A stretch of DNA of 64,000 bases from JACRCT01 sp049841135 (GTDB taxonomy: Bacteria > Myxococcota > Myxococcia > Myxococcales > UBA5297): NCBI GenBank assembly GCA_049841135.1, contig JASGHK010000002.1, positions 868,001-932,000 on the forward strand, read 5' to 3'. Position numbers and translations under genes: made by a program. Shown piece after piece: positions 1 to 9,900 of the stretch; position 1 is the first letter of the stretch, and each line of letters starts with the position of its first letter. The notes under the pieces were generated by a model. That model saw only the letters and a program-made list of their open reading frames with translations, had not been told where the DNA came from and searched no databases.

Positions 1-2
1 CC

Positions 3-1397
3 CGACCCGATGCCGGCCCCCAGCGGCCCGACGCCGCTGCCAGCGGCTCCGATGCCGCCGCCAGCGGCCCCGACGCGTCCGCCAGCGGCCCCGACGCGTC
101 CGCTCCGGTCCCCGCCACTCGGTTCGCGGCGAGCGGGCTGCAGTGGAACGTCCCCACGGCGGGCGAGTACGACTGGAAGGTCTACGAGACCTACTCCCGC
201 CACTCCGTCGTCGACATGGACGGCGACGGCCGGCCCGACTTCGTCGACTCCGCCGACGTGTCGGGCGGCAGCACCGTCGTCTGGGGAAGCGGCGGCCAGC
301 AGTACTGGAAGGTCTACAAGAACAATGGGAGCGGCTTCGACGCCGTCCCGCTGACGTGGAAGATCCCCACGGCCGGCGAATACGACTGGAAGATCTACGA
401 GACCTACTCGCGCCACGCCCTCGTCGACATGGACGGCGACGGCCGGCCCGACTTCGTCGACTCCGCCGACGAGTCCGGCGGCAACACCGCCGTCTGGGGC
501 AGCGGCGGCCAGCAGTACTGGAAGGTCTACAAGAACAACGGCAGCGGCTTCGACGCCGTCCCGCTGACGTGGAAGATCCCCACGGCGGGCGAGTACGACT
601 GGAAGGTCGACGAGAGCTACTCCCGGCACGCCGTCCTCGACATGGACGGCGACGGCCGGCCCGACTTCGTCGACTCCGCCGACGAGTCCGGCGGCAGCAC
701 CGCCGTCTGGGGAAGCGGCGGCCAGCAGTACTGGAAGGTCTACAAGAACAACGGCAGCGGCTTCGACGCCGTCCCGCTGACGTGGAAGATCCCCACGGCG
801 GGCGAGTACGACTGGAAGGTCAACGAGACCTACTCTCGCCACTCTCTCGTCGACATGGACGGCGACGGCCGGCCCGACTTCGTCGACTCCGCCGACGAGT
901 CCGGCGGCAGCACCGCGATCTGGGGAAGTGGCGGCCAGCAGTACTGGAAGGTCTACAAGAACAACGGCAGCGGCTTCGACGCCGTCCCGCTCACCTGGGC
1001 GATCCCCACGGCCGGCGAATACGACTGGAAGACCTACGACTCCTACTCCCGCCACTCCGTCCTCGACATGGACGGCGACGGCCGTCCCGATTTCGTGGAC
1101 TCCGCCGACCAATCCGGCGGCAGCACCGTCGTCTGGGGAAACGGCGGCCTGCAATTCTGGAAGGTCTACAAGAACACCGGGACGGGCTTCGCCGCCGTCC
1201 CGCTGCAGTGGATGATTCCGACCGCCGGCGAATACGACTGGAAGGTCGACGACAGCTACTCCCGCCACGCCGTCCTGGATCTGAACGGGGACCACCGGGC
1301 GGACTTCGTGGACTCCGAGGACGAGACCACCGCCGGCGCCAGCGACGTGCGCAAGACTGGGACGCAGCAGTTCTGGAAGGTGTTCCTGGGCGAGTAG
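3..1397 (+). CDS. FG-GAP/VCBS-like repeat surface protein, 5' truncated by window edge
   Basis: The reading frame is open from the left window edge, so the N-terminus lies outside. The visible part begins with a low-complexity Ser/Ala/Gly/Pro/Asp linker of about 40 residues, of the kind that follows a lipoprotein or signal sequence. It is followed by six tandem repeats of 71 residues. Each repeat carries MDGDGRPDFVDSAD, which resembles the calcium-binding DxDGDGxxD loop of FG-GAP/VCBS beta-propeller blades, then WGSGGQQYWKVYKN and TAGEYDWK. The last repeat has diverged (LNGDHRADF). Repeat starts are near 216, 429, 642, 855, 1068 and 1281. Likely an extracellular beta-propeller adhesin or binding protein; the ligand is unknown. 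The TAG stop is at 1395-1397. Confidence 0.8.
   Translation, partial: RPDAGPQRPDAAASGSDAAASGPDASASGPDASAPVPATRFAASGLQWNVPTAGEYDWKVYETYSRHSVVDMDGDGRPDFVDSADVSGGSTVVWGSGGQQYWKVYKNNGSGFDAVPLTWKIPTAGEYDWKIYETYSRHALVDMDGDGRPDFVDSADESGGNTAVWGSGGQQYWKVYKNNGSGFDAVPLTWKIPTAGEYDWKVDESYSRHAVLDMDGDGRPDFVDSADESGGSTAVWGSGGQQYWKVYKNNGSGFDAVPLTWKIPTAGEYDWKVNETYSRHSLVDMDGDGRPDFVDSADESGGSTAIWGSGGQQYWKVYKNNGSGFDAVPLTWAIPTAGEYDWKTYDSYSRHSVLDMDGDGRPDFVDSADQSGGSTVVWGNGGLQFWKVYKNTGTGFAAVPLQWMIPTAGEYDWKVDDSYSRHAVLDLNGDHRADFVDSEDETTAGASDVRKTGTQQFWKVFLGE
216..1397 (+). repeat. 213-bp tandem coding repeat, six copies
   Basis: Six head-to-tail copies of 213 bp, exactly 71 codons, begin near 216, 429, 642, 855, 1068 and 1281. 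The first five are nearly identical at nucleotide level, including silent positions, while the sixth has diverged. This points to recent duplication or gene conversion within the array. Confidence 0.9.
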
Positions 1398-1481
1398 GCG
1401 ACCCTCACCTCGCCGCGTCCACGAACGCGCCGATCCTCAGGAAGGCGTCGAGCATCCTCCGCGGACGGCCACCTGCACGGC

Positions 1482-1742
1482 TTGGGAAGCCGGACCCGAA
1501 ATGCCCCTTCCGATGGGAGGATGGTGCGTGGCCACGAGGATGACGGCTGCACGCGCTTGAAGCTCGTCGTTCGCAACCCCAACTGCGCCGAGCAAACCGC
1601 GAACCTCATCGACTGGGGCGCGAATCCCACCTGGTCCTTGCAGGACGCGAGCGACGAGGACGTGCCGAAGGACGAGCAGCCGGCGCTGGGCCGCATCCGC
1701 TTGAGCCAGGCGGCGGTCGTGTGGAAGCGACTCGGCCTCTGA
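1482..1742 (+). CDS. Unrecognised small ORF, possibly a gene remnant
   Basis: An 86-codon ORF with a TTG start. From about residue 18 onward its third codon positions are almost all G or C, which fits the strand and frame of real genes here. The encoded segment (RLKLVVRNPNCAEQTANL, then DWGANPTW) looks protein-like, with no recognised domain. The first 17 codons lack the bias, so this may be the surviving C-terminal part of a larger gene. It lies between the repeat protein and the convergent HAF-repeat gene. The flanks 1398-1481 and 1743-1853 show no other feature. Confidence 0.35.
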   Translation: MGSRTRNAPSDGRMVRGHEDDGCTRLKLVVRNPNCAEQTANLIDWGANPTWSLQDASDEDVPKDEQPALGRIRLSQAAVVWKRLGL

Positions 1743-1853
1743 TCTCGGCTGCTCTCCGACACGAGCCGCTCCTCCGAGTGACTGGTCCGCCGGAGCCGAT
1801 CCGTCGTGCTCGATGCCGAGCGCTCCTGTTGAAGGCGAGCCGACGCGCCGTCC

Positions 1854-4026
1854 TCAGCGTGCGCGCAGCACGAAGGCGCGAGAGCGCGACTGGTCCGCCT
1901 GCCCGTCGGTGCAGAGGATCTGGCCCTGCTCGTCGATGCCGTGGGCGGTGAGGAGGACGAACGGGGAAGGCGCGATGGCCTCGTTGAGGTTGAGGATCCG
2001 GCCGTCGCGATAGGCGAAGGCGAAGGTCTCGTACTGATCGCCATCGTAGTCGGGCTTGTTGTAGACGTTGCCCACGACGACGCCGGCATCGTTGAGGCCG
2101 GTGGCGGAGGTCCAGGGCAGCCCGGGGAGCGCTCCGAGATCGCGCAGCGTGACGCCGTCGTGGAAGAAGGCGTGCGTCTTGCTGTCGCTGGGGACGAGCT
2201 GCGACATGCCCGCGGTCTGCCCCTTGCCGTTGATGGCCTGGGCGCGCGCGAACCTGCCGCCGAGCGAGCCGAGGTCGCGGAGGGCCTGCCCGTCGAAGAG
2301 AAAGGCGTGTCGCCCGCCGTCCGAGAGCTGGGACTGGCCGGCGACCTGTCCGAGCGGGTTGATGGCGAAGGAGAGCGTCTCGGCGCCTCCCAGGCTGCCG
2401 AGGTCGCTCATGGCGCCCTCGCGATAGAGGAAGCCGCGGTACTCGCCTGAGGCGAGGGTGGAGTCGCCGGCGACCGTCCCCGCTTCGTTGATCGCCTTCG
2501 CGGCGCTGGACAGGCCGCCCAGCGTGCCGAGGTCTCGCCGGGCATCGCCGACGATGAGGAAGGCCCGCGGCGGCTGGCCGGGGGCGGCCTCCTCGTACCC
2601 GACGACCTCGCCCTTGGAGTTGAAGCCCGTGGCGACGGTCTTCCATGAGCCGCCGGGCAGGACGTAGCGGACCGTGGCGTCGCCGTCCCAGATCCAGGGG
2701 CCCTGCGCGGAGTTGCCGAGCACCTTGCCCGTGCGATCCATCGCCACCGCGCCACCGTCGACGGGTCCCGGGACCTCCACCACGTCGTAGAGCGGCGCCC
2801 GGGGCGCGGCCGGCAGGGAGGGAACGCTCTCGGGCAAGGCGGGGCCCCCGGACAGCAGCGACACCATGCCTGCAGCCCGCGCTCCGAGCTGCGTGTCCCG
2901 CAGGTAGGGGGAGAGCCGGTCCGCTCCGTCGCTCCCAGGGGCGATGGGCCGCATCGGATTGACGTGGAAGAACCCCTGCGCGGAGGCGGTCTCGCTCGAG
3001 TGGCAGCCGTTGCAGGTCCGTACCGCCAGGGCGTGCCTGAGCGGCGCGTCGATCTCCGGGTTCTGGCGGAACTGCCAGGCGCCGAGCTCGGACGCCGCCC
3101 CGGCGAGCATGCCCTCGGGCAGCTCGTGGCGGCCGCTGCGCACGACGTCCGCGTGGGCGAGGACGAAGTCGGCCAGTTCGGAGGACCCGTTGAGCCCGTC
3201 GTGGGGCGTCTGCGGCAGCCGCACCGGTCGCAGGAAGGGCTGGCCGCCAGCCGGATCGAGGATCCATTGGCGCAGCTGCCAGGTCGCGCCGAAGCGGGCC
3301 TCGTTGGAGCGAAGCTGCGACAGCGGGTTGCCGTTCGCCCCAGCCGGGTCGAGCCCCGCGGACGTGAAGGCGCGCGTGAGCGTCTCCAGCGCCGCGTTGA
3401 ACTCCTCTCCGAACGGGAGGCCGGCCAGCGCGTGCCAGCGGCGGGCCCACTCGCGGCGGTCGTCGGAGGTGCCCAGCGTGGGCAGCCGGTACTCGAAGGC
3501 GATGGCCATCAGGTCGGGGGCGCCGGTCACTCGGTCGACCAGGCCGAAGACGAGGCGGCCTTCGCCGTTGGGGCTGGAGTCGAGGTCGATCCGGTTGACG
3601 ATGGCGAGCAGGCGGAAGGGCGCCTGCGAGAGGTCCAGCGACCCGTCCGCGGCCCGCGGCCAGGCGCTCGCGTTCTGGGATCCGAGGAGATCCTCCACGC
3701 CCCGGCGGTCCTCGACCGCGACCCCCTCCACCTCGGCCTGCCGGAGCGTCCGCAGCCAGGCCTCCGCAAAGTCGCCGGGCTTGTTGCCGGGAGGCGCCAT
3801 CTGCTCCACCAGAAAGCGGAAGCTCCAAGGCCCACCGGCGGCGTTCGAGGCTCGCCGGTCGAGCATCACGCTCGAGTCGACGATCGCGAGCTTCCTTGTA
3901 GGGCGCGACGATGGCCGGCCCGCCTCCGCCAGCGTCGGGAGAGCCGCTCGCCCCTGGGCGTCCGCTGCACCCGATCTCCAGGGACCCGACCAGGGCCATC
4001 ATCGCGACCACGACGCCGAAACGCAT
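1854..4026 (-). CDS. Lipoprotein with CxxCH motif and HAF repeats (frameshifted)
   Basis: The N-terminus starts at 4026 with a signal peptide and a lipobox ending LEIGC, and then a Gly/Asp-rich linker. The frame changes by +1 near 3890-3905 and continues as KLAIVDSSVMLDRR to the stop at 1854, about 723 residues in all. Around residue 338 is TCNGCHS, a c-type haem attachment motif (CxxCH). The C-terminal third, about residues 460-715, consists of HAF-type repeats (DLGTLGG, AINEAGTVAG, AFLFDG and similar), known from secreted bacterial proteins. The middle region is unassigned. A GTG at 3869 could start a shorter form, but that would lose the well-formed lipoprotein leader. The haem role is inferred from the motif only. 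Confidence 0.75.
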
Positions 4027-4247
4027 GGGTCGACGGTGTGCCCACCCGACGCGTTGGGGTGCAGGCCATGACGGGGCGCCCCGAGAGATGCAGCGAGCAG
4101 GCGGGAGGCTGTCGGGCCGGCTTCACGACTTGGCGACTTCGGCCTCGGGGCTTCTTGGATGCCGCCTTCGACCCGGAAGTCAGCCAGGCAACGCCCAGGA
4201 CCGAGAGTGGGGCCGCATTCAGGGTCGCGAGCAGCGCAGGCCGGCCT

Positions 4248-4653
4248 TCACAGCTCGAGCGCCAAGACCACCGCGGCGCCCGCCGGGCGCCAGCCCTCGG
4301 CGAGCTCGGCGATGCCCTTGCTGCCCTCGGTGGCGATGGCGTCGGTGAGCGGGGCTGCCTTCGCGCCACTGGCCGTACCACACGCCCTTGTGCGGTGATG
4401 CCACAGGCTTGCGACGCCGCCGTGGCTCTCCCCAGCGAGGTTGAGGATCTTCTCGCCGGCGAAGCAGCGTTCCGCCTTCCACGTCCCAGTCGCGACCTCC
4501 AGGGGGCTCGAGGAGTGGTAGACGCAGGAGTCGGCGGCGTTGACTTCGCTCTCCACGCTGGCCCAGAACGAGGCGTCGCTCTCGACCCTGCCCGGTGACG
4601 TTTCGCAGCTGGCCGTTGCCGATCATCGTGCCCGGCGCCGGCAAGCTCGGCAT
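4248..4653 (-). CDS. Hypothetical protein, probably frameshifted
   Basis: Codon bias and sequence suggest one protein read from ATG 4653 (MPSLPAPGTMIGNGQLRNVTG). After a +1 shift near 4597 it continues as RVESDASFWASVESEV to the stop at 4248, about 134 residues. The C-terminal stretch contains three cysteines and KILNLAGESHGG and has a high GC3. I do not recognise the family. There is no clear signal peptide. It lies alone between the HAF lipoprotein and the SEC-C gene, all on the minus strand. It may be a fragment of a larger decayed gene. The gaps 4027-4247 and 4654-4814 show no further feature. Confidence 0.4.
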
Positions 4654-4814
4654 CTACCAGCCCCAGCATCCGCTGGCGCACGCAACCGAGCCACCTGCAC
4701 TCCCGACCGCATCGATGGTCGCCTCGGCGGTGCTCGGAGCTACTGAAACGTCACCGCGGGGCAAGCCCTCTGCCTACCTCGCGCGCCGAAGATCGGCATG
4801 GCGGGTGGGAAGCC

Positions 4815-5189
4815 TCAGTCGCGGGCGATCTGCGCCTGGTCGAGCCGCGCGTACCCGACGGCCTTCAGCCGCTCTGCCAGCTCGGCGGGAGCGGGCCGCC
4901 CTGCGAAGGCCTGTTCGAGGTCCTGGTGGCTGATCTGGTCGGCCTGGTCTCGGTCAGCGCTCGGGTCGGGGCGCACCAGGACGAAGTGGTGCACCTTGCG
5001 GCCGTCGTCGGTGGCCCGCAGGCAGGCGATGGAGGGCAGGAAGCCCAGCGACATCTGGTAGCTGCCGGCGATGAACTCGAAGGGGCCTTTGGCTGGCGAA
5101 GCGCTGGCGGAGGGCCGGGCGCTCCCGCAGCACCGCTTGTACTTGCGTCCGCTGCCGCAGGGGCAGCGCTCGTTGGGGCCGGTGGTCAT
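4815..5189 (-). CDS. SEC-C motif domain protein
   Basis: A 124-residue protein beginning MTTGPNERCPCGSGRKYKRCC, which is the SEC-C metal-binding motif (CxCxSG then KxxxCC) seen at the C-terminus of SecA and in YchJ/YecA-type proteins, where it binds zinc. The rest is a compact domain with a SYQMSLGFLP segment and a charged C-terminus. The ATG at 5189 is chosen because the motif starts directly after it; the longer upstream frame runs through the tRNA gene and cannot be coding. It lies downstream of tRNA-Phe on the same strand, with a terminator between them. Exact role unknown. Confidence 0.8.
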   Translation of the reverse strand: MTTGPNERCPCGSGRKYKRCCGSARPSASASPAKGPFEFIAGSYQMSLGFLPSIACLRATDDGRKVHHFVLVRPDPSADRDQADQISHQDLEQAFAGRPAPAELAERLKAVGYARLDQAQIARD

Positions 5190-5235
5190 GGCTTCTTGCG
5201 GCCTTTCGCGCGCACGTTGCGATGCCCGCAACGAA

Positions 5236-5261
5236 GAAGCCCCCGATTCCTCGGGGGCTTC
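5236..5261 (-). terminator. Rho-independent terminator after tRNA-Phe
   Basis: On the minus strand an 11-bp perfect stem, GAAGCCCCCGA pairing with TCGGGGGCTTC around a GGAA tetraloop, is followed by TTCGTT. It begins a few bases after the 3' end of the tRNA and lies upstream of the SEC-C start. Confidence 0.8.
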
Positions 5262-5266
5262 TCGTG

Positions 5267-5339
5267 TGCCCAGGGACGGAATTGAACCATCGACACGGGG
5301 ATTTTCAGTCCCCTGCTCTACCATCTGAGCTACCTGGGC
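5267..5339 (-). tRNA. tRNA-Phe (GAA)
   Basis: The 73-nt minus-strand sequence folds as a canonical cloverleaf. It has acceptor stem GCCCAGG/CCTGGGC, a D-loop with AGCTCAGATGGTAGAGC, anticodon arm GGGGACTGAAAATCCCC with anticodon GAA, and a T-arm with GTTCAATTC. The discriminator base is A. The 3' CCA is not encoded, because the next genomic bases are CACG, so it must be added post-transcriptionally. Confidence 0.95.
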
Positions 5340-5409
5340 GAAACGGCGGCGCATATTCGTAAAACCGCTCGACTCTGTCAAGCGGGAGTTCACGCCATCC
5401 CCTGCTGCC

Positions 5410-6835
5410 CTACCTGCACACCGAGGCATCCAGCGCGCAGGCGCGTCTGCGATAGCGCTGAGCAGTCGCGACGTCGCCCACCGCGCGAAAAGTGTCCGCG
5501 ACGGCATCGCAGCCCTGCGCAGCAGCCACGCGCGAGCCGTCCTTCGCAGAGCATGCGGCAAGGAGGAACTCGAGCGCTTCCTCCCGAGGCTTGCCTTCGG
5601 CCACCGACATGCAGCGGTCCGCGTCCCCCGCCTTGCAGAGGCTCTCCCGGTCGCGAGGCCCGCCAACGGGCCTGCGCAAGTTGGCTCTGTTGGCCTGCAC
5701 CTCGAAGCTCTGGTCGTACTCGATTCCCGAGTTGGCCATCGGGGTGCACGATCCGGACAGCCCGACGATGCGCGGCTGGCCAGCCAGAGTCGCGCGCTCG
5801 AACTTGCTGACGGTAATCGCGCTCGCCCCGATGAAGAAGACGAGGAGCCCGCGCTTTCGCTGTCCCTGGAACTCGACGTAGCCGGCCTTCTTGCTCAAGT
5901 CGGTGAGCACCAGGTCGGAGTCGAGATTGCTCGGGAGCCCGTCACCCTCGACGTCGAGATGAATCGTCTTCGGAGTCTGTGAGTTGAAGTTGCGGAACCA
6001 CCAGCGGGCCACGGCAGGTTGAGACTCGAGCAGCTCCATGCCGTCGCTGAAGGCGCCCAACATGAAGTAGCTGGAGATGTCACAGCGAAGGGCTTCCGGT
6101 CGCACCGCCGGGGTCCACGCCGGCGGCACTTCTTCCGGCTGCGGCATGGCGGAACCTGGAATGCGCTTCCCCTCGAGCAGCGCCGTCACGTGCTCCGCGG
6201 GCACCGCGAAGTTCAAGTTCTGGCCGGTCTTGACGGAGTAGGTCGTCACGCCGATCAGACGGCCCTGCCCGTCGAACAGCCCACCTCCGCTCGATCCCCT
6301 TCGAGATGGGCGCGGAGGTCTGCACGCCAGTCGCCGGCCCCTCTTTGCGCACGCTCGAGACGAGGCCGTCCGTCAACGACAGCTCCAGGCCCTGGGGCGC
6401 CCCGATGGCGTACGCACGCTCGCCCACGGTCAGGAGCGAGGACTCGCGCAGGGCGACCGCCGGCCGCTCGAGCTCCGCAACCTTGAGGATCGCCAGGTCA
6501 TGCTCCCGGTCCAGGGCATTGAGCGTGGCTGGCCAGGACCGCTTCCCCTGCTTGACCGTAATCGACGCTGCGCCCTCGACGACGTGCGCGTTGGTGACGA
6601 TCAGATCCTTGCCGACGACGACTCCGCTGCCCAGCGAGGTGCCTTCCTTGACGGTCGCCAGCACGACCAACACCGAAGGCGCAGCCCGCCCGAACACCAC
6701 TGACGGCTGGAGGTTCTCGTCGGCCGCCGAGAGCGAGTCCTTCTTCTCCGCCACCGAGCTCGACCTGGGGGCGCCCGAGTTCGGCCCGGTCACGGGGGCC
6801 GCCGCCAGGGTGGCCAGCAGTACGAGCAGGTACAT
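5410..6835 (-). CDS. Secreted trypsin-like (S1C/HtrA-type) serine protease, frameshifted
   Basis: Start ATG 6835 gives a signal peptide (MYLLVLLATLAAAPVTG). A chymotrypsin-fold domain follows, with catalytic His in VTNAHVV and Asp in EHDLAILKV. The Ser motif SSGGGLFD appears only after a +1 frameshift near 6293-6299. The surplus base abuts a GATC; removing one base of the C run gives K-G-S-S-G-G-G. After the shift the protein continues (GVTTYSVKTGQNLNFAVPAEH, typical of HtrA proteases) to the stop at 5410, about 475 residues in total. There is no PDZ domain; the C-terminal 200 residues are family-specific and Cys-containing. Probably periplasmic or secreted. An upstream in-frame start at 6868 would precede the signal peptide and is less likely. 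Confidence 0.8.
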
Positions 6836-6940
6836 CGACGCCCTCCTCTTGTCGCAAGCCTCCCCCACGCCTTCGCCGCGGCAAGCCTACCTGAATGGCC
6901 GGCCCCGCCCTCGGCGAGGCCGGCCAACCAGCTCAAGGGC

Positions 6941-9900
6941 TCACTGCCCCGCCTCGATCGCCCCGCCGATCCCCAGCGTGAAGTACCCGAGGGTGGAAGT
7001 GCTGATCTGCGGGAACGCCGCGAACATGAACTTGGACGAGTTGCCCGCCAGGATGGGCCCCCCGAACATCGAGTCCGCCGGCAGGTTGCCGTTCTGCGCC
7101 AGCGTGTACGTCGTCCAGTGGTCCGTCCGCTCGCAGCCGCCGTAGCAGACCGCCGCCTTCACCATCGAGGCGGTCTCGTAGAGCACGTACGTCGTCCCGC
7201 CGCTGCGGAACACGTTGGAGGTCGCGACCGGCTCGGCCAGCGACTCGACGGGCGTCGTCACCCAGTCGTCCAGGTCGTCGCAGCCGGTCGCCCCCACCTT
7301 GCAGGAGCTGACGTACAGCGTCTGCCAGATGGTGTTGGGGATGGAGGCCGAGCTGACGACGTCCAGGGTGTCGGCGGAGGTGCTGTAGTCCATCGAGTTG
7401 ACGATGGGCAGGCCGTAGTAGTGGCTGCGCCAGTCGTAGGTGGCGAAGTTGCCGGCAGCCCCACAGCCCGTGCTCCACGAGCAGTGGTTCATCTTCCGGC
7501 CGCCCACGAAGAACGGCGGGTTGGGCGGAGCCGCCTGCAGGAAGAACACCTCGGTGGGGGTCGCGACCGCATCGGTCCCCTGCCAGATGCCCTCCTCCGC
7601 GCAGCTGCTCGACCAGGAGACGTCCTTCCAGCTCGCGCTGTTGCTGCAGCTCCCCGTGCAGGTGATCGAGTGTGTCATCGAGCTCGACTGCACCGCCGCC
7701 CACTTCTGTCCCGACGTCGTCGACACCACAGCCGAGCCGTCGAGGTTGCGCAGCCAGAGGATGTCGTTACCCGAGGTGTCGAACGTCTGGTCGACGATGG
7801 CGTAGATGGTGTCGAGCCCCGCCGTCGTGTTCGACCCGCTGCTGAGCACCGCGAAGCCGCCCCGCACGACCATCCCGATGACCTTGTTGGTGAGGAGCTG
7901 GGCCACTGTTCCCGAGACCGTCAGGCTCGCCCCCGCGCCCGCGGCCCTCGTGAAGTCGGTCAGCGCCACCGACGGGACGATCTGCCGCTCGAGCTCCCAG
8001 GTCACGTTGCGCGGGTAGCTGATGCTGAAGGCGGTCGAAGCGCCGTCGAGCTCCACGAGCGTGAACGTCTTGCTCGGGTCGGTCCCGGTGATCGAGGTGA
8101 TCCGGTACGCCCCCAGGTCGGCCGGCACCGTGCTCGCGGTGATGCGCACGATGTCCCCGACCGCCGCCAAGGCCACGGTGATGTTCGGCTGGAAGGTCGT
8201 GGCGCTGACGACCCTGCCGGTCGTGGTGCCGTTCGAGATCTTCTTGGGATCCGCCGAGCAGAGCGAGAGGTTCATCCGGCTCGTGTTGACCAGCGCCGGG
8301 TCGAGCGAGAAGACCGGATAGTTCGTGGTCAGGTTGACCGCCGTCCAGCTCCCGGAAGAGGCACAGCTCCCCGCGTTGCCGGTGGTGCAGTAGAGCACCG
8401 CGGTGCCAGTGCCGCCGGTCGACGTGCCCAGCACCAGCGCGTCCGTCCCCGAAGCGCCGTGCGCCATGATCGTCCCCACCGGCACGCTGGTCAGCTGGTA
8501 GAGGTTGGGCAACCCCGACCCCTGCGCCGTCCAGTTCGCCGGGTTCTCGCACCCGCCCGTCGCCCAGCCGGTGGTCGGGCAGTAGTGCACCAGGAAGTTC
8601 TTCGAAGCGTCGCGGTGGATGCCGACCACCGGGCCGGTGTTGTCGGTGTCGGCCATGACCGAGAGGAGCGGGCGCATCGTCAGGGCCATCTCGGTGTTGG
8701 TCCCCGGGGCGGGGAAGCCCGAGAACTGGCGCACCTGGAACTCGCGCGAGGTGTCCGAGAAGGTGTCCTGCCGCAGCGCGTTGCCGACGTAGTAGGAGGA
8801 AGTGACCGCCGAGGCGCCGAGGTCCAGGCTCGACACCGCCGCGCCGACGTTGGTCGTCGACGAGTAGTTCCCCGGTGCCTTTCCGCTGCGGACCATGTAG
8901 CCGGTCGCGTCGCCCACCGAGCGCCACTGCAGGTGGACCTGGTCCTGCGCGGGGCCGGCGAAGAAGCGGCCCGGCACCGGCACCTGCGCGCCCACCAGGG
9001 TGGGGCTGATGGTGTAGGTCGGCGCGAACAGGATGAAGGGGTCCGAGTCCTTGAGCACCATCTGGCCGAAGTTGCCGAACGTGGTGGAGACCCCCGCCGC
9101 CAGCAGCTGCGGGTAGATGGTGCCGCTGCGGTACTCGTTCCAGCTCGAGGCCTTCGTGCAGTCGTTCGCGGTGTCGCAGGAGGCGAAGTACAGCTTGTTC
9201 GCCGCGCCCCACGCCAGGTTGAGCGTTCCGCGGCCGTAGGCGAAGCCCACCGGGTCACCCGCCGGCCCGCCGGCGAGGATGAACGGGTACTCCGTCCAGC
9301 TCGACGCCCCCGGCGTCCACCGGGCGAGCGACATCGTGGCGCCCTCCCGGTAGGCCACCCAGAAGTTCGTCCCGTCGCTCGTCAGCCGTGGCGCGCTGGC
9401 GCCCGACGAGACCGCGTAGGTGGTGAAGTCGGTCCCCAGCTGGCAGTTGCCGGTGCCGGTGGCGGAGGCCGTGTTGCAGACCTCGACGTACAGGTTCGCC
9501 GAGGTGTCCACCTCCGCCAGCAGGACGTGGTTCTGCGCCGTGTAGAGCCTCCACCGAGTCGTTGGCGGCGACCGTCCGGTGCGCGACCGGCGTCCACTCC
9601 GCGGGGACGACGCACAGGCCGAAGGCCCCGTTGCACACCGCGGTGTAGGCGGTGCGCACCGAGCCGCTGCTGCGCGCGTAGGAGACGATGACGCGCTGGC
9701 CGTCCCAGGCGACCTTGGTGGGCACGTCATGGGCCAGCGGGTTGGGGTCGATGACCACGCTGCCGCCCCAGTCCGAGGCGTGCGAGCAGGTCGGGTAGTA
9801 CTGCAGGTTGCAGCCCTGGAAGCGCAGCGAGTCGTACTGGGTATTGGAGGCGCCGGTGTTGTGCCCGTACACATGGTAGAGCTGCGGCTCCGCGAGCACG

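Noticed and set aside
6293..6299. Programmed +1 ribosomal frameshift in the trypsin-like gene
   Set aside because: No slippery heptamer or downstream structure was seen, and unrelated genes share the same kind of +1 break, so a sequence-level cause is simpler.
7118..9691. 857-codon plus-strand ORF antisense to the giant lipoprotein, and similar long antisense ORFs at 30328-33426, 34827-38828 and 38500-41724
   Set aside because: Arg/Gly/Ala/Val-rich composition typical of frames opposite high-GC3 genes. The opposite strand carries recognised domains.
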